A DNA stretch of 64,000 nucleotides from Pyrinomonadaceae bacterium (GTDB lineage Bacteria > Acidobacteriota > Blastocatellia > Pyrinomonadales > Pyrinomonadaceae): positions 186,001 to 250,000 of the forward strand of contig JAHCHG010000004.1 of assembly GCA_026129865.1 (NCBI GenBank). The letters run 5' to 3'. The position numbers were made by a program, and so were the translations under genes. Below are positions 35,032 through 44,131 of the stretch, piece by piece. Within the stretch, counting starts at the first letter, position 1; each line of letters begins with the position of its first letter. The notes below the pieces were generated by a model, which saw nothing but the letters and a program-made list of their open reading frames with translations, did not search any database and had not been told where the DNA came from.

Positions 35032-35754
35032 ATGGAAAACCTTTCGCAAGTTAAGGAATTGTTAAAAAATTCAAAACGCGTCTGCGTCTTAACCGGCGCA
35101 GGAGTTTCTGCCGAATCGGGAATTCCGACATTTCGCGGGGGCGGCGACTCTGCGGTTTGGAAAGGAATGCCGTTCGAAAAGATCTCGTCAGCGGAAATGG
35201 TCGAAAAAGATCTCGACGCGGTCTGGGAATGGTTCGATCACAGACGCGCACTTTACAAAGATTGTCTGCCGAACGCTGCGCACCGCGCGTTTACGCTCTG
35301 GCAGGAAAGGTTCGAAGAATTTACATTGATCACGCAAAATGTCGACGGTTTGCACGAACGCGCAGGTTCAAGAGAGATCCTGGAACTTCACGGAAATATC
35401 AACCACGCAAAATGTGTCGATTGCAGCGGGATTTACCGGATCGATCCGCAGATCGTTCCGCATCAGCCGTCGGAATGCAGCGAATGCGGCTCGAAACTGC
35501 GACCCGACGTTGTTCTTTTTGGCGAAATGCTGCCGATCGAAACGTTTCAAAAAGCGGAGCGGCGTTCGAAACGGTGCGATGTTTTTTTTGTCGTCGGAAC
35601 GTCGGCGCTGGTTTATCCGGCGATCGGTCTTGCCGATCTGGCAAAATATGCCGGTGCAAAATTGGTAGAAGTAAATCCGGAAGAAACTCCGATGACATCG
35701 TTTTGCGATTTTTCGCTGTGCGGAAACGCGGGCGACATAATTCCGCTGATCTAA
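35032..35754 (+). CDS. cobB: NAD-dependent protein deacylase (sirtuin)
   Basis: Sir2-family enzymes remove acetyl or other acyl groups from protein lysines using NAD. The Rossmann NAD loop is LTGAGVSAESGIPTFRG, the catalytic region reads ITQNVDGLHERAG with His in LELHGNI, and the zinc is bound by two Cys pairs (CVDC and CSEC). The length of 240 fits class III bacterial sirtuins. In class III enzymes a Tyr-x-x-Arg pair recognises succinyl/malonyl lysine; here the aligned positions read F-D-H-R in WEWFDHRRAL, so Arg is kept but Tyr is Phe. Preference for acidic acyl groups is thus uncertain. It is followed 39 bases later by larC. Confidence 0.93.
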   Translation: MENLSQVKELLKNSKRVCVLTGAGVSAESGIPTFRGGGDSAVWKGMPFEKISSAEMVEKDLDAVWEWFDHRRALYKDCLPNAAHRAFTLWQERFEEFTLITQNVDGLHERAGSREILELHGNINHAKCVDCSGIYRIDPQIVPHQPSECSECGSKLRPDVVLFGEMLPIETFQKAERRSKRCDVFFVVGTSALVYPAIGLADLAKYAGAKLVEVNPEETPMTSFCDFSLCGNAGDIIPLI

Positions 35755-35793
35755 ATTTTGTTTTGAGCGCCGCTTTATGTTCAAATTCTTTTT

Positions 35794-36990
35794 ATGAAAA
35801 CGCTTTATTTTGATTGCTTTGCGGGCGCGAGCGGAAACATGATACTCGGCGCATTGATCGCGCTCGGGGTTGACGAAGCCGAGCTGAAACGACAGCTTGG
35901 GCTTTTGTCGATCAGTGATTTTCAGATCGATCTATCTATTCGCGATAAATCCGGCATTTCAGCGCTTCATGCACAGGTGATCGTACCTGACGAAAAAGAC
36001 CACAGGCATTTAAGTACGATCGAAAAGATCATTTCAGATTCCGGACTTTCGGATGGCGTAAAACGGCGTTCGACAGATATTTTTCGAAATCTCGCACGTG
36101 CTGAGGCAAAAGTACACGGAATCGAGCTCGAAAAGGTTCATTTTCACGAAGTCGGCGCGCTTGATGCGATCGTTGACATCGTCGGTTCGTGCATCGGTTT
36201 CGAGCTATTGGAGATCGACAAATTTGTTTGTTCAAAGATTCATGTCGGCAGCGGTTTCGTCAATATGGCGCACGGGAAATTTCCGGTTCCGCCGCCCGCA
36301 GTTGCCGAGCTTTTGACCGGAATTCCGGTTTATTCGACCGAGATCGAAGGCGAATTGATCACTCCGACCGGCGCGGCGATAATTTCTACAGTTTGCGAGA
36401 AATTTGGAACAATGCCGGAAATGACGGTGGAAAAAACCGCTTACGGAGCAGGTTCGCGCGATTATAAAGATTTTCCGAACGTTCTTAGATTGATGATCGG
36501 CAAAACAACTCCGGCGGCGAACGGCGAAGCGCCGCATACCGATTCGCTGACGCTGATCGAAACGAACATTGACGATCTGTCGCCGCAGATTCTCGGTTAC
36601 GTAATGGACCGTTCGATCGAACTCGGAGCACTCGATTGCTGGTTTACGCCAATCCAGATGAAGAAAAATCGTCCGGCGACGATGGTTTCGATACTTTGCG
36701 ACCCGTCGAAAACCGGGAAATTGTCGGAATTGCTTTACACTGAAACGTCAACGATCGGCATTCGCCTAAATAGCGTCAAACGCGACTGTCTGCCGCGGGA
36801 AATTGTCAATGTCGCCACGAAATTTGGAGATTTCGATATCAAGATCGCAAGATATAACGGAAAAGTCGTGAACGCAAAACCCGAGCATGACCAGATTCGA
36901 AAGGCGGCTGAAAGCTACGGCGTGAGTTTGCGGGAGATCGAGGAAACTGTCTTATTGAATTTTAGAAAGACATATTCTCAAGCGGCTTAA
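35794..36990 (+). CDS. larC: Nickel-pincer cofactor nickel insertase LarC
   Basis: LarC uses CTP to insert nickel into the pyridinium dithiocarboxylate pincer cofactor of lactate racemase and related enzymes. The N-terminus MKTLYFDCFAGASGNMILGA is diagnostic of this family (old DUF111), as are HFHEVGALDAIVDIVGS, VGSGFVNMAHGKFPVPPPA and ELITPTGAAI. The C-terminal part (about 260-398) contains the nickel/CTP-associated ETNIDDLSPQILGYVMD. It is a single intact 398-residue frame, unlike the frameshifted larC of Lactobacillus. LarB, LarE and a racemase are not in the window, so the client enzyme is unknown. Confidence 0.93.
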   Translation: MKTLYFDCFAGASGNMILGALIALGVDEAELKRQLGLLSISDFQIDLSIRDKSGISALHAQVIVPDEKDHRHLSTIEKIISDSGLSDGVKRRSTDIFRNLARAEAKVHGIELEKVHFHEVGALDAIVDIVGSCIGFELLEIDKFVCSKIHVGSGFVNMAHGKFPVPPPAVAELLTGIPVYSTEIEGELITPTGAAIISTVCEKFGTMPEMTVEKTAYGAGSRDYKDFPNVLRLMIGKTTPAANGEAPHTDSLTLIETNIDDLSPQILGYVMDRSIELGALDCWFTPIQMKKNRPATMVSILCDPSKTGKLSELLYTETSTIGIRLNSVKRDCLPREIVNVATKFGDFDIKIARYNGKVVNAKPEHDQIRKAAESYGVSLREIEETVLLNFRKTYSQAA

Positions 36991-37007
36991 CAAAATTTAC
37001 TAAATTT

Positions 37008-37014
37008 AAGAGGA
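37008..37014 (+). promoter_or_regulatory. Ribosome site supporting a TTG start for folE
   Basis: AAGAGGA ends 6 bases before the TTG at 37021. No ATG lies between it and the first conserved residues of FolE, so it fixes TTG as the start. Confidence 0.6.
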
Positions 37015-37020
37015 AATCCA

Positions 37021-37596
37021 TTGGCTGAAGAAAGAAAGGTAGATATTGAGAAAATTGCAAAGGGCGTTCGCCTGATGCTTGAAGGCATTGGCGAAGATCC
37101 GGACCGCGACGGGCTGCAAAAAACGCCGGAGCGGGTTGCGAATTTTTACGCTGAGTTGACCGAAGGAATGTGGCACGACGCAAAAGCCGAGATCGTTCCG
37201 CTGCCGGGCGATTCGCATGACGAAATGGTGATCGTAAAAGATATTTCGATCGCATCGGTCTGTGAACATCACCTCGCTCCGTTCGTCGGAAAAGTCCATA
37301 TCGCCTACATTCCGAAAGGCGGGCGCATTGTCGGACTTTCAAAACTAGCCCGCATCGCGGAGATCTTCGCAAAACGGCTTCAGGTTCAGGAACGTTTGAC
37401 CCAGCAGATCGCGCAGACGCTTTTTGACGAACTCCAGCCGATCGGCGTAATGGTCGTAATGGAAGCCGAACATACCTGCATGACGCTGCGCGGCGTAAAG
37501 AAACCCGGTTCGAAAACGATAACATCAAGCGTTTTAGGCGGATTCCGAAGCGATGCCAGAACCCGGGCTGAAGCGATGAGTTTGATAAAGGGATAA
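37021..37596 (+). CDS. folE: GTP cyclohydrolase I
   Basis: FolE converts GTP to dihydroneopterin triphosphate, the first step of folate and pterin synthesis. Zinc and active-site residues are seen in ASVCEHHLAPFVGKVHIAYIP (in two parts: SVCEHHLAPF and GKVHIAYIP), and in MEAEHTCMTLRGVKKPGS, where Cys and the two His residues form the zinc site. QERLTQQIAQTL is also conserved. The length of 191 is typical. Translation starts at TTG with a good ribosome site, 30 bases after larC, so it may be co-transcribed with cobB and larC. No other folate genes are nearby. Confidence 0.95.
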   Translation: MAEERKVDIEKIAKGVRLMLEGIGEDPDRDGLQKTPERVANFYAELTEGMWHDAKAEIVPLPGDSHDEMVIVKDISIASVCEHHLAPFVGKVHIAYIPKGGRIVGLSKLARIAEIFAKRLQVQERLTQQIAQTLFDELQPIGVMVVMEAEHTCMTLRGVKKPGSKTITSSVLGGFRSDARTRAEAMSLIKG

Positions 37597-37639
37597 ATTA
37601 TTCAGTGGCGCAAAACTTGAATTTTTCGATATAGATTAA

Positions 37640-37688
37640 AACTGATAGCTTATAGATTTTAGATCCGCTTACCCAAAATCTATCAGTT
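37640..37688 (+). repeat. Overlapping alternative hairpins after folE
   Basis: aactgatag (37640-37648) pairs with ctatcagtt (37680-37688), and atagatttt (37652-37660) pairs with aaaatctat (37675-37683). Both stems have nine perfect pairs and compete for the same ctat. It may be a terminator-like or regulatory structure before the peptidase gene, or a degenerate repeat. Confidence 0.3.
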
Positions 37689-37753
37689 ATCATCTAATAT
37701 CTATTCCGTTTTGAAATTAAGACGGAAAACGGAACCACCGCTTAGAATCAATT

Positions 37754-39421
37754 ATGAAAAGAGCAACATTAATTTTTTTGACTTCGGTTTTTTTCGCAGC
37801 TACGATTTTTTCGCAAGCAAGTAACGATTATTCAAAATATTTTAGCGAAAGCGATCTGCGGACGACTGTTAAGTTTCTTTCCGGAGACGGTTTCGAAGGT
37901 CGCGCACCGGGCAGCCGCGGCGGGGAACTGGCTGCGAAATATATCGCGCACAGGCTGGAACTTGCGGGAATAAAGCCTGGAAATAACGGCAGTTATTTTC
38001 AGCCGGTTTCGCTGGTCGGATTGACGCCCGATCCGAACACTGTGATGGACGTTACGCGCAGTTCGGACAGTAAAAATTTTCAATTTAACTTTGGAAAGGA
38101 TTTCGTCGGATTTACCGATCTTCAGAAAGACGACGTTTCTGTCGAAGGAGATCTGGTTTTTGTCGGTTACGGCATCGACGCGCCGGAGCAAAACTGGAAC
38201 GATTACAAAGGCGACGCATCGCAATATAAAGACAAGATCTTGCTGATGCTCGTCAACGATCCGCCGGCGACCGCAGCCGAACCGGAGCTTTTCGGCGGAA
38301 AAGCGCTTACTTATTACGGTCGCTGGACTTATAAATACGAAGAAGCCGCGCGAAAAGGTGCGAAAGGCGTCATTTTGATCCATACGGACGCGTCCGCCGG
38401 ATACGGTTGGAACGTTGTCGAAACCTCGTTCGGGGGGACCGAAAGATTCGACATTGCGCGGTCGGAGACCGACAAGTCGCCGGCGCTGCAGATGAAAGCC
38501 TGGATGCGCGATTCAAGCGTTATGGAATTTATTAAATTTTCCGGAACCAGCCTGAATTCTTTGATCGAAAAAGCGAAAACGCGCGATTTTCAGCCGGTTG
38601 ATCTAAATACGAGGATCTCGATCGATCTCAAAGCGAAACTCAAAAGGGTTGATTCGAATAATGTTATCGGGATATGGGAAGGCGCGGACCCGAAATTAAA
38701 AGACGAATACGTCGTTTACACGGCTCACTGGGACCACCTCGGTGTCGGTAAACCCAACGCGAGCGGCGATACTATTTACAACGGCGCGCTCGACAACGCG
38801 TCCGGAGTTGCGCAGGTTATCGCGTTGGCGGATGCGTTTACAAAACTTCCAAAAAACATGCAGCCCAAAAGGTCGCAGGTTTTTCTTTTCGTAACTGCGG
38901 AAGAACAGGGCTTGCTCGGTTCCGAATGGTATGCGAAACATCCTGTTTTTCCGCTCGATAAAACCGCGGCGAACATTAATATCGACGGCGGCAATTTTTA
39001 CGGTAAAACCAAAAATTTCGGCGCACTCGGCGCAGAACGATCTTCGCTGGAGGTCATCGTCAACGACGAACTGGCGAAACGATCGATGAAATTCATGCCG
39101 GATAATCGACCGGAACAAGGCTCGTTTTTTCGCTCGGACCATTTTCCGTTTGCCAAGAAAGGCGTTCCGGCGTTGAGTATCCGAAGCGGCGACGATTTTA
39201 TCGGTCGTGAAAAAGGCTGGGCGGATAAGTTTTTTGCAGATTTCAATAAGAATCATTATCACCAGCCGTCCGATGAATTTCGCGAAGACTGGCAGTTCGA
39301 CGGAATGGTTCAAACGCTCGACATCGCAATGGCGATCGGTCTCCGCGCTTCCAATATCGAAAAACTGCCTGCGTACAAACAGAGCGACGAATTTGCAAGA
39401 GCTCAGCCGAATCGAAAGTAA
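37754..39421 (+). CDS. Secreted M28-family metallopeptidase
   Basis: This exported zinc aminopeptidase-like enzyme has a signal peptide at about 1-20 (LIFLTSVFFAATIFSQA). A PA-type insertion lies at about 140-260 (VFVGYGIDAPEQNWNDYKG and KGVILIH). The two-zinc catalytic domain has the ligands in order: His in YTAHWDHLGVG, the bridging Asp in NGALDNASGVAQV, the catalytic Glu-Glu in TAEEQGLLGSEW, Asp in NINIDGGN and the last His in RSDHFPFAKKGVP. All are intact, so it should be active. It probably degrades peptides in the periplasm or outside the cell. At 555 residues it matches the large PA-containing subfamily. It stands as a single unit. Confidence 0.93.
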   Translation: MKRATLIFLTSVFFAATIFSQASNDYSKYFSESDLRTTVKFLSGDGFEGRAPGSRGGELAAKYIAHRLELAGIKPGNNGSYFQPVSLVGLTPDPNTVMDVTRSSDSKNFQFNFGKDFVGFTDLQKDDVSVEGDLVFVGYGIDAPEQNWNDYKGDASQYKDKILLMLVNDPPATAAEPELFGGKALTYYGRWTYKYEEAARKGAKGVILIHTDASAGYGWNVVETSFGGTERFDIARSETDKSPALQMKAWMRDSSVMEFIKFSGTSLNSLIEKAKTRDFQPVDLNTRISIDLKAKLKRVDSNNVIGIWEGADPKLKDEYVVYTAHWDHLGVGKPNASGDTIYNGALDNASGVAQVIALADAFTKLPKNMQPKRSQVFLFVTAEEQGLLGSEWYAKHPVFPLDKTAANINIDGGNFYGKTKNFGALGAERSSLEVIVNDELAKRSMKFMPDNRPEQGSFFRSDHFPFAKKGVPALSIRSGDDFIGREKGWADKFFADFNKNHYHQPSDEFREDWQFDGMVQTLDIAMAIGLRASNIEKLPAYKQSDEFARAQPNRK

Positions 39422-39437
39422 GTTGTAAAAAATTCAT

Positions 39438-39509
39438 CCGCAGTTTCGCACAGATAAACACTGATTTTCATTGATTATCCGATCGTTGTTTACCTGTGCT
39501 AATCTGTGG
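39438..39509. repeat. Long imperfect inverted repeat before metG
   Basis: Left arm ccgcagtttcgcacagataa+ac (39438-39459) and right arm gtttacctgtgctaatctgt+gg (39488-39509) are complementary over 22 bases with about four mismatches, around a 28-base loop. The wording (cacagat...atctgtgg) resembles a common dispersed bacterial intergenic repeat. It ends 16 bases before metG, so it could also fold in the metG leader. Confidence 0.6.
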
Positions 39510-39525
39510 TTTCTAGTTTGATCTT

Positions 39526-41628
39526 ATGAACAGTTTTTATATTACGACGCCAATTTATTACGCTAATTCCGAGCCGCATTTTGGACATCTTTATACAACG
39601 ATGGTGGCGGACGTCGTAAACCGCTATAAAAAACAGCGCGGTTTTGACACGTTTTTTCTGACCGGCACGGACGAACACGGGATAAATATTCAGCGGGCGG
39701 CGGAAAAGAACGGCAGAACGCCGAAGCAGCAGGTCGATCATATTTCGGACGCGATCAAGCAATTGTTTGCGGATTTTGAATTAGACACTGCGTCCGGCGG
39801 TTACGATATTTTCATGCGAACGACCGAACCGTTTCATTACGAAGCGGTTCAAAATCTATGGAAAAAGATCGCGGAAAATAAAACACCGAAGGGAAATTCG
39901 ACGATTTATAAAGGATTTTACGAAGGCTGGTTCTGCGCGCCCTGTGCTGAATTTAAATCGGAAGACGATTTCTACTCCGAAGAAAATTCGGACATTCCGC
40001 TTTGCAGGGTCCATGAAAGACCGCTCGATAAAGTTTCCGAAGAAAGCTATTTTTTCAGACTTTCGGATTACGGCGACGAACTGCTGGCATCAATAGATGA
40101 AAACCCGAATTTGATACGACCGGAATCGCGGCGAAATGAAGTAACCTCTTTTATTAAGAGTGGCTTGCAGGACCTTTCGATCTCGCGCGAGAAGGGCTCG
40201 GTATCATGGGGCGTTCCCGTTCCCGGCGATGAAAATCATGTAATGTATGTCTGGCTCGATGCGCTTTCAAATTACATAACCGCGATCGGGTTTGGAAATG
40301 AAACGCAAAAGTCGATCGGTTTCGAAAAATACTGGCAAAATGTCGTGCATCTGGTTGGCAAAGATATTTTGCGGTTCCACACGGTTTACTGGTTTTCATT
40401 TTTAAAGGCTGCCGGTATCGATCTTCCGAAAACGGTGTTCGCGCACGGTTTATGGCTCGACGGCGACGGTCGAAAAATGAGCAAAACTATCGGTAATGTC
40501 ATCGATCCGTCGATCTTAAAGCAGCATTTTTCGATAGATTCGGTTCGATATTTTACTTTGCGCGAGATGGTTTTCGGACAAGATGGGAAATTCAGCTACG
40601 AAAATCTGATCGACAGAACGAACAGCGACCTGGCGAGCGGTCTCGGCAATCTTTCTTCGCGAACTCTTTCAATGATAGGCAAATATCGCGACGGAGTAGT
40701 TCCTGATGAGGTCATTCACGATAAAAATTATATTTTTGCGAAACGCGCCGGAATTAACCCGGATTCGCAGGAACTTGCGTCGATCCTTGAGTTAGCACGT
40801 GATGAATTTCTGCGCCATTTCGATAATTTTGAATTTAGCCGCGCTCTGGAAACAGTTTGGGGCGTGATCGCAAAGATCGACAAGATGATCTCCGATGCAA
40901 AACCGTGGGAATTGATAAAAGACGAAAATCAAAACGAAACGCTGAACGCCGTGCTTTACCGCGCGACCGAAACGCTTCGCTGGCTCTGCGTTTTGCTATA
41001 TCCGGTTATGCCGCGCGCAACCGTCGAGATCTATCATCAGATCGGGCTCGAAGGCGAACTTGCTGCGACCGATCCGAAAAGTTTGAAATGGGGCGAATTG
41101 ACATCCGGTTCGAAGATCGGCGAAACAAATCCGGTTTTCCCCCGCATTGATAAAAATAAAGTACTTAAAGAGATAATGAACAACGAAAATAAAGAAACGG
41201 GAAATAACGAAAAAGAAATAGTTCGGACGTCTTCGGTCGCGCCGGCGGCGGTCGATCAGGCAAATGCTGTTGCTGAAGATAAAGAAGAAGAATTCATCAC
41301 TATCGATGATTTCTTCAAAGTTCAGTTGAAGGTCGGCGAGATTCTGGTTGCGGAAAAGGTTCCGAATGCCGATAAATTGCTCCGATTTGAGATCGATCTC
41401 GGTGAAGAAAATCCGCGGCAAATTCTTGCGGGATTGGCGGAATATTATGATCCGGAAAAGCTCGTCGGGCGAAAAGTTGTCGTCGTTGCGAACCTTAAAC
41501 CGCGAACGATGCGCGGGCTCGAATCTCAAGGAATGATCTGCGCAGCAAGTCTCGAAGGCGGCGACGACCTCGCGCCGGCAATGGCGACGTTTGTCGAAGC
41601 TGTTAAAAACGGCGCTCGACTCAAATAA
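39526..41628 (+). CDS. metG: Methionyl-tRNA synthetase with tRNA-binding domain
   Basis: This class I synthetase charges tRNA-Met. The HIGH motif is HFGH in YYANSEPHFGHLYTT, and KMSKS is KMSKTIGNVIDP. A reduced zinc knuckle has FCAPCAEF with a further Cys in PLCRVHERP. The anticodon-binding helical domain (about 370-530) is followed by a charged linker (about 545-590; ENKETGNNEKEIV) and a C-terminal OB-fold tRNA-binding domain (about 590-700; FFKVQLKVGEILVAEKVPNA; ILAGLAEYY; RGLESQGMICAAS). The length of 700 fits the MetG form with this dimerising tail. The gene is preceded by an inverted repeat. Confidence 0.96.
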   Translation: MNSFYITTPIYYANSEPHFGHLYTTMVADVVNRYKKQRGFDTFFLTGTDEHGINIQRAAEKNGRTPKQQVDHISDAIKQLFADFELDTASGGYDIFMRTTEPFHYEAVQNLWKKIAENKTPKGNSTIYKGFYEGWFCAPCAEFKSEDDFYSEENSDIPLCRVHERPLDKVSEESYFFRLSDYGDELLASIDENPNLIRPESRRNEVTSFIKSGLQDLSISREKGSVSWGVPVPGDENHVMYVWLDALSNYITAIGFGNETQKSIGFEKYWQNVVHLVGKDILRFHTVYWFSFLKAAGIDLPKTVFAHGLWLDGDGRKMSKTIGNVIDPSILKQHFSIDSVRYFTLREMVFGQDGKFSYENLIDRTNSDLASGLGNLSSRTLSMIGKYRDGVVPDEVIHDKNYIFAKRAGINPDSQELASILELARDEFLRHFDNFEFSRALETVWGVIAKIDKMISDAKPWELIKDENQNETLNAVLYRATETLRWLCVLLYPVMPRATVEIYHQIGLEGELAATDPKSLKWGELTSGSKIGETNPVFPRIDKNKVLKEIMNNENKETGNNEKEIVRTSSVAPAAVDQANAVAEDKEEEFITIDDFFKVQLKVGEILVAEKVPNADKLLRFEIDLGEENPRQILAGLAEYYDPEKLVGRKVVVVANLKPRTMRGLESQGMICAASLEGGDDLAPAMATFVEAVKNGARLK

Positions 41629-41660
41629 TTTTAATAGCACCCCGTTTTGCAAAAACTTAC

Positions 41661-43337
41661 ATGAAGATCTTAATAAATTTTCTCGCGGCAGCCGCACTTG
41701 TAACGCTGTTGCTCGGTTCAAATGGGCGCGGACAGGATAAGCCGCCTCCGACGCTAAGTCCGCCGGCTCCTTCGAACGATTATTATCCCGCGTCCTGGAA
41801 AGAGTTTGTTTCGACAGCCGCCGGATTCAGCGTGAAGCTTCCGCGGACTCCGCAGGAAAGACAGATCGTTCGGGAGTCCGACGGCGAAGCGATCGGGCGA
41901 AAATACCGTTTGGGTTCTGAAAACTTTATCGTTTACACGATCGAAGCAGTCGATCTTGGATCATCGGAAAAATTCGAACAGGACCAAAAAAAGGTTTTTC
42001 TGTCGATGCGCGACGAGAGAGCAAAAAATTTCGAATCGCCCGTGAGCGTGGTTTCAGAATTGAGCGCAATGCGCAACGGCTATCCTTCTTTTTACGCAGA
42101 ATTTAATGCAGGTAAAGACCTTCGTTATCGAGAACTCTACGTGTTCGGAGACGGCGTTTTTTATCTTGTGTCGATCCGGACATTTCGCGGGCACAAAGAA
42201 TTTGTCATGGGTTCAAAGGACGATTACGGTGAGATCGCAAAGGCTTTCATCCAATCGTTCAAAGTGCTCGGCGACGACGAAACTAAAAAGTTGACCTCGA
42301 CGCCGCTGGCTGGAAATTCGGGCGGAAAGTTTCGCGACGAAGAATATCGGTTTTCCGTCAATATTCCGGGCGAGCTTGAGATTCTTGAATCAAAGACCGA
42401 TTCTGAGGCAGTTGACGTTACATTCGAATCGGTCGTGGATGACACCGTTTATACCGTCGTTGCGAAAAAGATCTCGGATATTTTTTCGTTCTCCGACGGA
42501 ATTCGCGAGATGTTCTACGACAACTGGCGAAACGGGTACTTGAAAGGCGTTGAAGGAAAGCTGGAATCGGAAAAGTCGTTTGAATATAAAGGGATCAAAG
42601 GTCGAGACTTAGTCGTATCAAGCCCGAAAGTAAAAGCACCTCTTTTTTGCAGGATTTTAGCGATGAACGGAAAGTTCTATTCTTTAAAAACCTTGCATGT
42701 TAAAGAAAATCTGTCTCCGGAGCTGCGGGCTAAGTTTGAGAGCGATACTCAAAAGTTCTTTAATTCGTTCGAAAAGCTTTTCGAATTTGAACCGCCGAAG
42801 TATTACGGAATAGTTTTCGATGATGTTTACACCAGTGAATATTACCGGATCGTGATAAATCTGCCGAAAAAATGGAATGTCGTGGGCGGACAGGTGATGG
42901 TTTCATTTGGCGACGATCGCGAAGATGTCGGGTTTGACGTCGATGCTCCGCAGAAACTTGAACCGGAGCTTCTCAGAATCTCGAGACCCGGCTCAACGAC
43001 CGGAGAACCGGCTTTCATTCTGATGGATGCAAAGTTTTTTGGTTCCGCAGATCTTCCGATGAAACAGGTTGCGCTGAGCGCAGAAAAACAAATCATCGAA
43101 AAACGTCCGGGATTAGCGGTCGCTGAACAGTTTGCGCCGTTTAAGGTCAACGGAGTCGAAATTTGGAAGGGCATTTTTAAATTTACCGACGCTGATAACG
43201 CAGGTAAATTTGTGGTCAGCTATTATATAAAAGAAGGAAATTACCTGTTCACGATAAATGGCGGTTACAAATTAGCCGAGGACGGCAAATTGATCGACGA
43301 CGCTGTGCGTTCGATCCGGTTTCTCCCGAAATTATGA
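41661..43337 (+). CDS. Secreted protein with three similar modules, function unknown
   Basis: Residues 1-25 are a signal peptide, followed by a Pro-rich linker. The mature protein seems to contain three related modules of about 150-180 residues, starting near 55 (FSVKLPRTPQE), 230 (FSVNIPGELE) and 396 (YRIVINLPKKWNVV). Each opens with a beta strand ending in a proline and has later aromatic strands such as RYRELYVFGDGVFYLVSIRT (first module) and FVVSYYIKEGNYLFTI (third). This pattern recalls PsbP/Mog1-like or DcrB-type domains, but is not certain. It is probably periplasmic or cell-surface. The stop overlaps the start of tatD (ATGA), indicating coupling, and it follows metG by 32 bases. Confidence 0.75.
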   Translation: MKILINFLAAAALVTLLLGSNGRGQDKPPPTLSPPAPSNDYYPASWKEFVSTAAGFSVKLPRTPQERQIVRESDGEAIGRKYRLGSENFIVYTIEAVDLGSSEKFEQDQKKVFLSMRDERAKNFESPVSVVSELSAMRNGYPSFYAEFNAGKDLRYRELYVFGDGVFYLVSIRTFRGHKEFVMGSKDDYGEIAKAFIQSFKVLGDDETKKLTSTPLAGNSGGKFRDEEYRFSVNIPGELEILESKTDSEAVDVTFESVVDDTVYTVVAKKISDIFSFSDGIREMFYDNWRNGYLKGVEGKLESEKSFEYKGIKGRDLVVSSPKVKAPLFCRILAMNGKFYSLKTLHVKENLSPELRAKFESDTQKFFNSFEKLFEFEPPKYYGIVFDDVYTSEYYRIVINLPKKWNVVGGQVMVSFGDDREDVGFDVDAPQKLEPELLRISRPGSTTGEPAFILMDAKFFGSADLPMKQVALSAEKQIIEKRPGLAVAEQFAPFKVNGVEIWKGIFKFTDADNAGKFVVSYYIKEGNYLFTINGGYKLAEDGKLIDDAVRSIRFLPKL

Positions 43338-44131
43338 TCTTTGTCGACAGTCATTGCCATATCGACGGTGAACAATTTGACGACGACCGCGAAGAAGTTA
43401 TTCAGCGGGCGCTGGACGGCGGCGTGCGCGCGATGCTTAACGTGGGAACTGGAAGTCCGAAGGATCGTTCTTTCGAGAAGACCGTGGAACTTGCCGAAAT
43501 GCATGACGCGATCTTCGCGGCTGTCGGAATTCATCCGCACGACGCGCGTGAGTTCGACGAAACTGTCGAAAATCGTTTGATCGATCTGATAAAAACTTCA
43601 ACAAAAGTAATTGCCTGGGGCGAGATCGGGTTGGATTTCTATTACGATCATTCGCCGCGTGAAACACAGATCGAGGTTTTTCGCCGTCAGATTCGCGCGG
43701 CACGAAAGCTTGATCTTCCGATAATCATTCATTCTCGTGATGCAAATGACGAAACCGTTGAGATCCTCCGTGATGAATGCTCGTACGATTCTTTCCGCGG
43801 CGGAGTAATGCATTGTTTCGGCGGCACGCCGGAAATGGCAACGGAACTCTTGAAAATCGGTTTTTACATCTCTTTTGCGGGAAATGTCACTTTTAAAAAA
43901 GCCGAAAATCTGCGCGAATCTGCCCGAGTCGTTCCGCTTGACCGGCTTTTGATCGAAACCGACTGCCCTTATCTGACGCCGATCCCGTACCGAGGAAAAA
44001 GAAACGAGCCGGTGCGTGTCGTCGAAACTGCGAAGTTTCTCGCCGATCTATTGAATGTCGATCTGGAAACGTTCGCTCGCCGGACTTCCGATAATTTTTT
44101 TGACCTCTTCCGAATTCAATCGTTAAAGTAA
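43334..44131 (+). CDS. tatD: TatD-family metal-dependent hydrolase
   Basis: TatD enzymes are TIM-barrel metal hydrolases with DNase activity toward single-stranded or damaged DNA. The family motifs are complete: VDSHCHIDGEQF (two His ligands), GIHPHD, GEIGLDFYYDHSPRETQIEVF (in part GEIGLDFYYDHSP), PIIIHSRDAN, MHCFGG and LIETDCPYLTP. The length of 265 is standard. In many bacteria a TatD gene follows metG, so the order here (metG, secreted protein, tatD) is a variant of that arrangement with one gene inserted. Start ATG 43334 lies inside the previous stop. Confidence 0.95.
   Translation: MIFVDSHCHIDGEQFDDDREEVIQRALDGGVRAMLNVGTGSPKDRSFEKTVELAEMHDAIFAAVGIHPHDAREFDETVENRLIDLIKTSTKVIAWGEIGLDFYYDHSPRETQIEVFRRQIRAARKLDLPIIIHSRDANDETVEILRDECSYDSFRGGVMHCFGGTPEMATELLKIGFYISFAGNVTFKKAENLRESARVVPLDRLLIETDCPYLTPIPYRGKRNEPVRVVETAKFLADLLNVDLETFARRTSDNFFDLFRIQSLK

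Noticed and set aside
35157-35813. A 218-codon plus-strand frame overlapping the sirtuin gene
   Set aside because: It is Arg/Cys-rich and out of frame with the intact sirtuin, which has all motifs.
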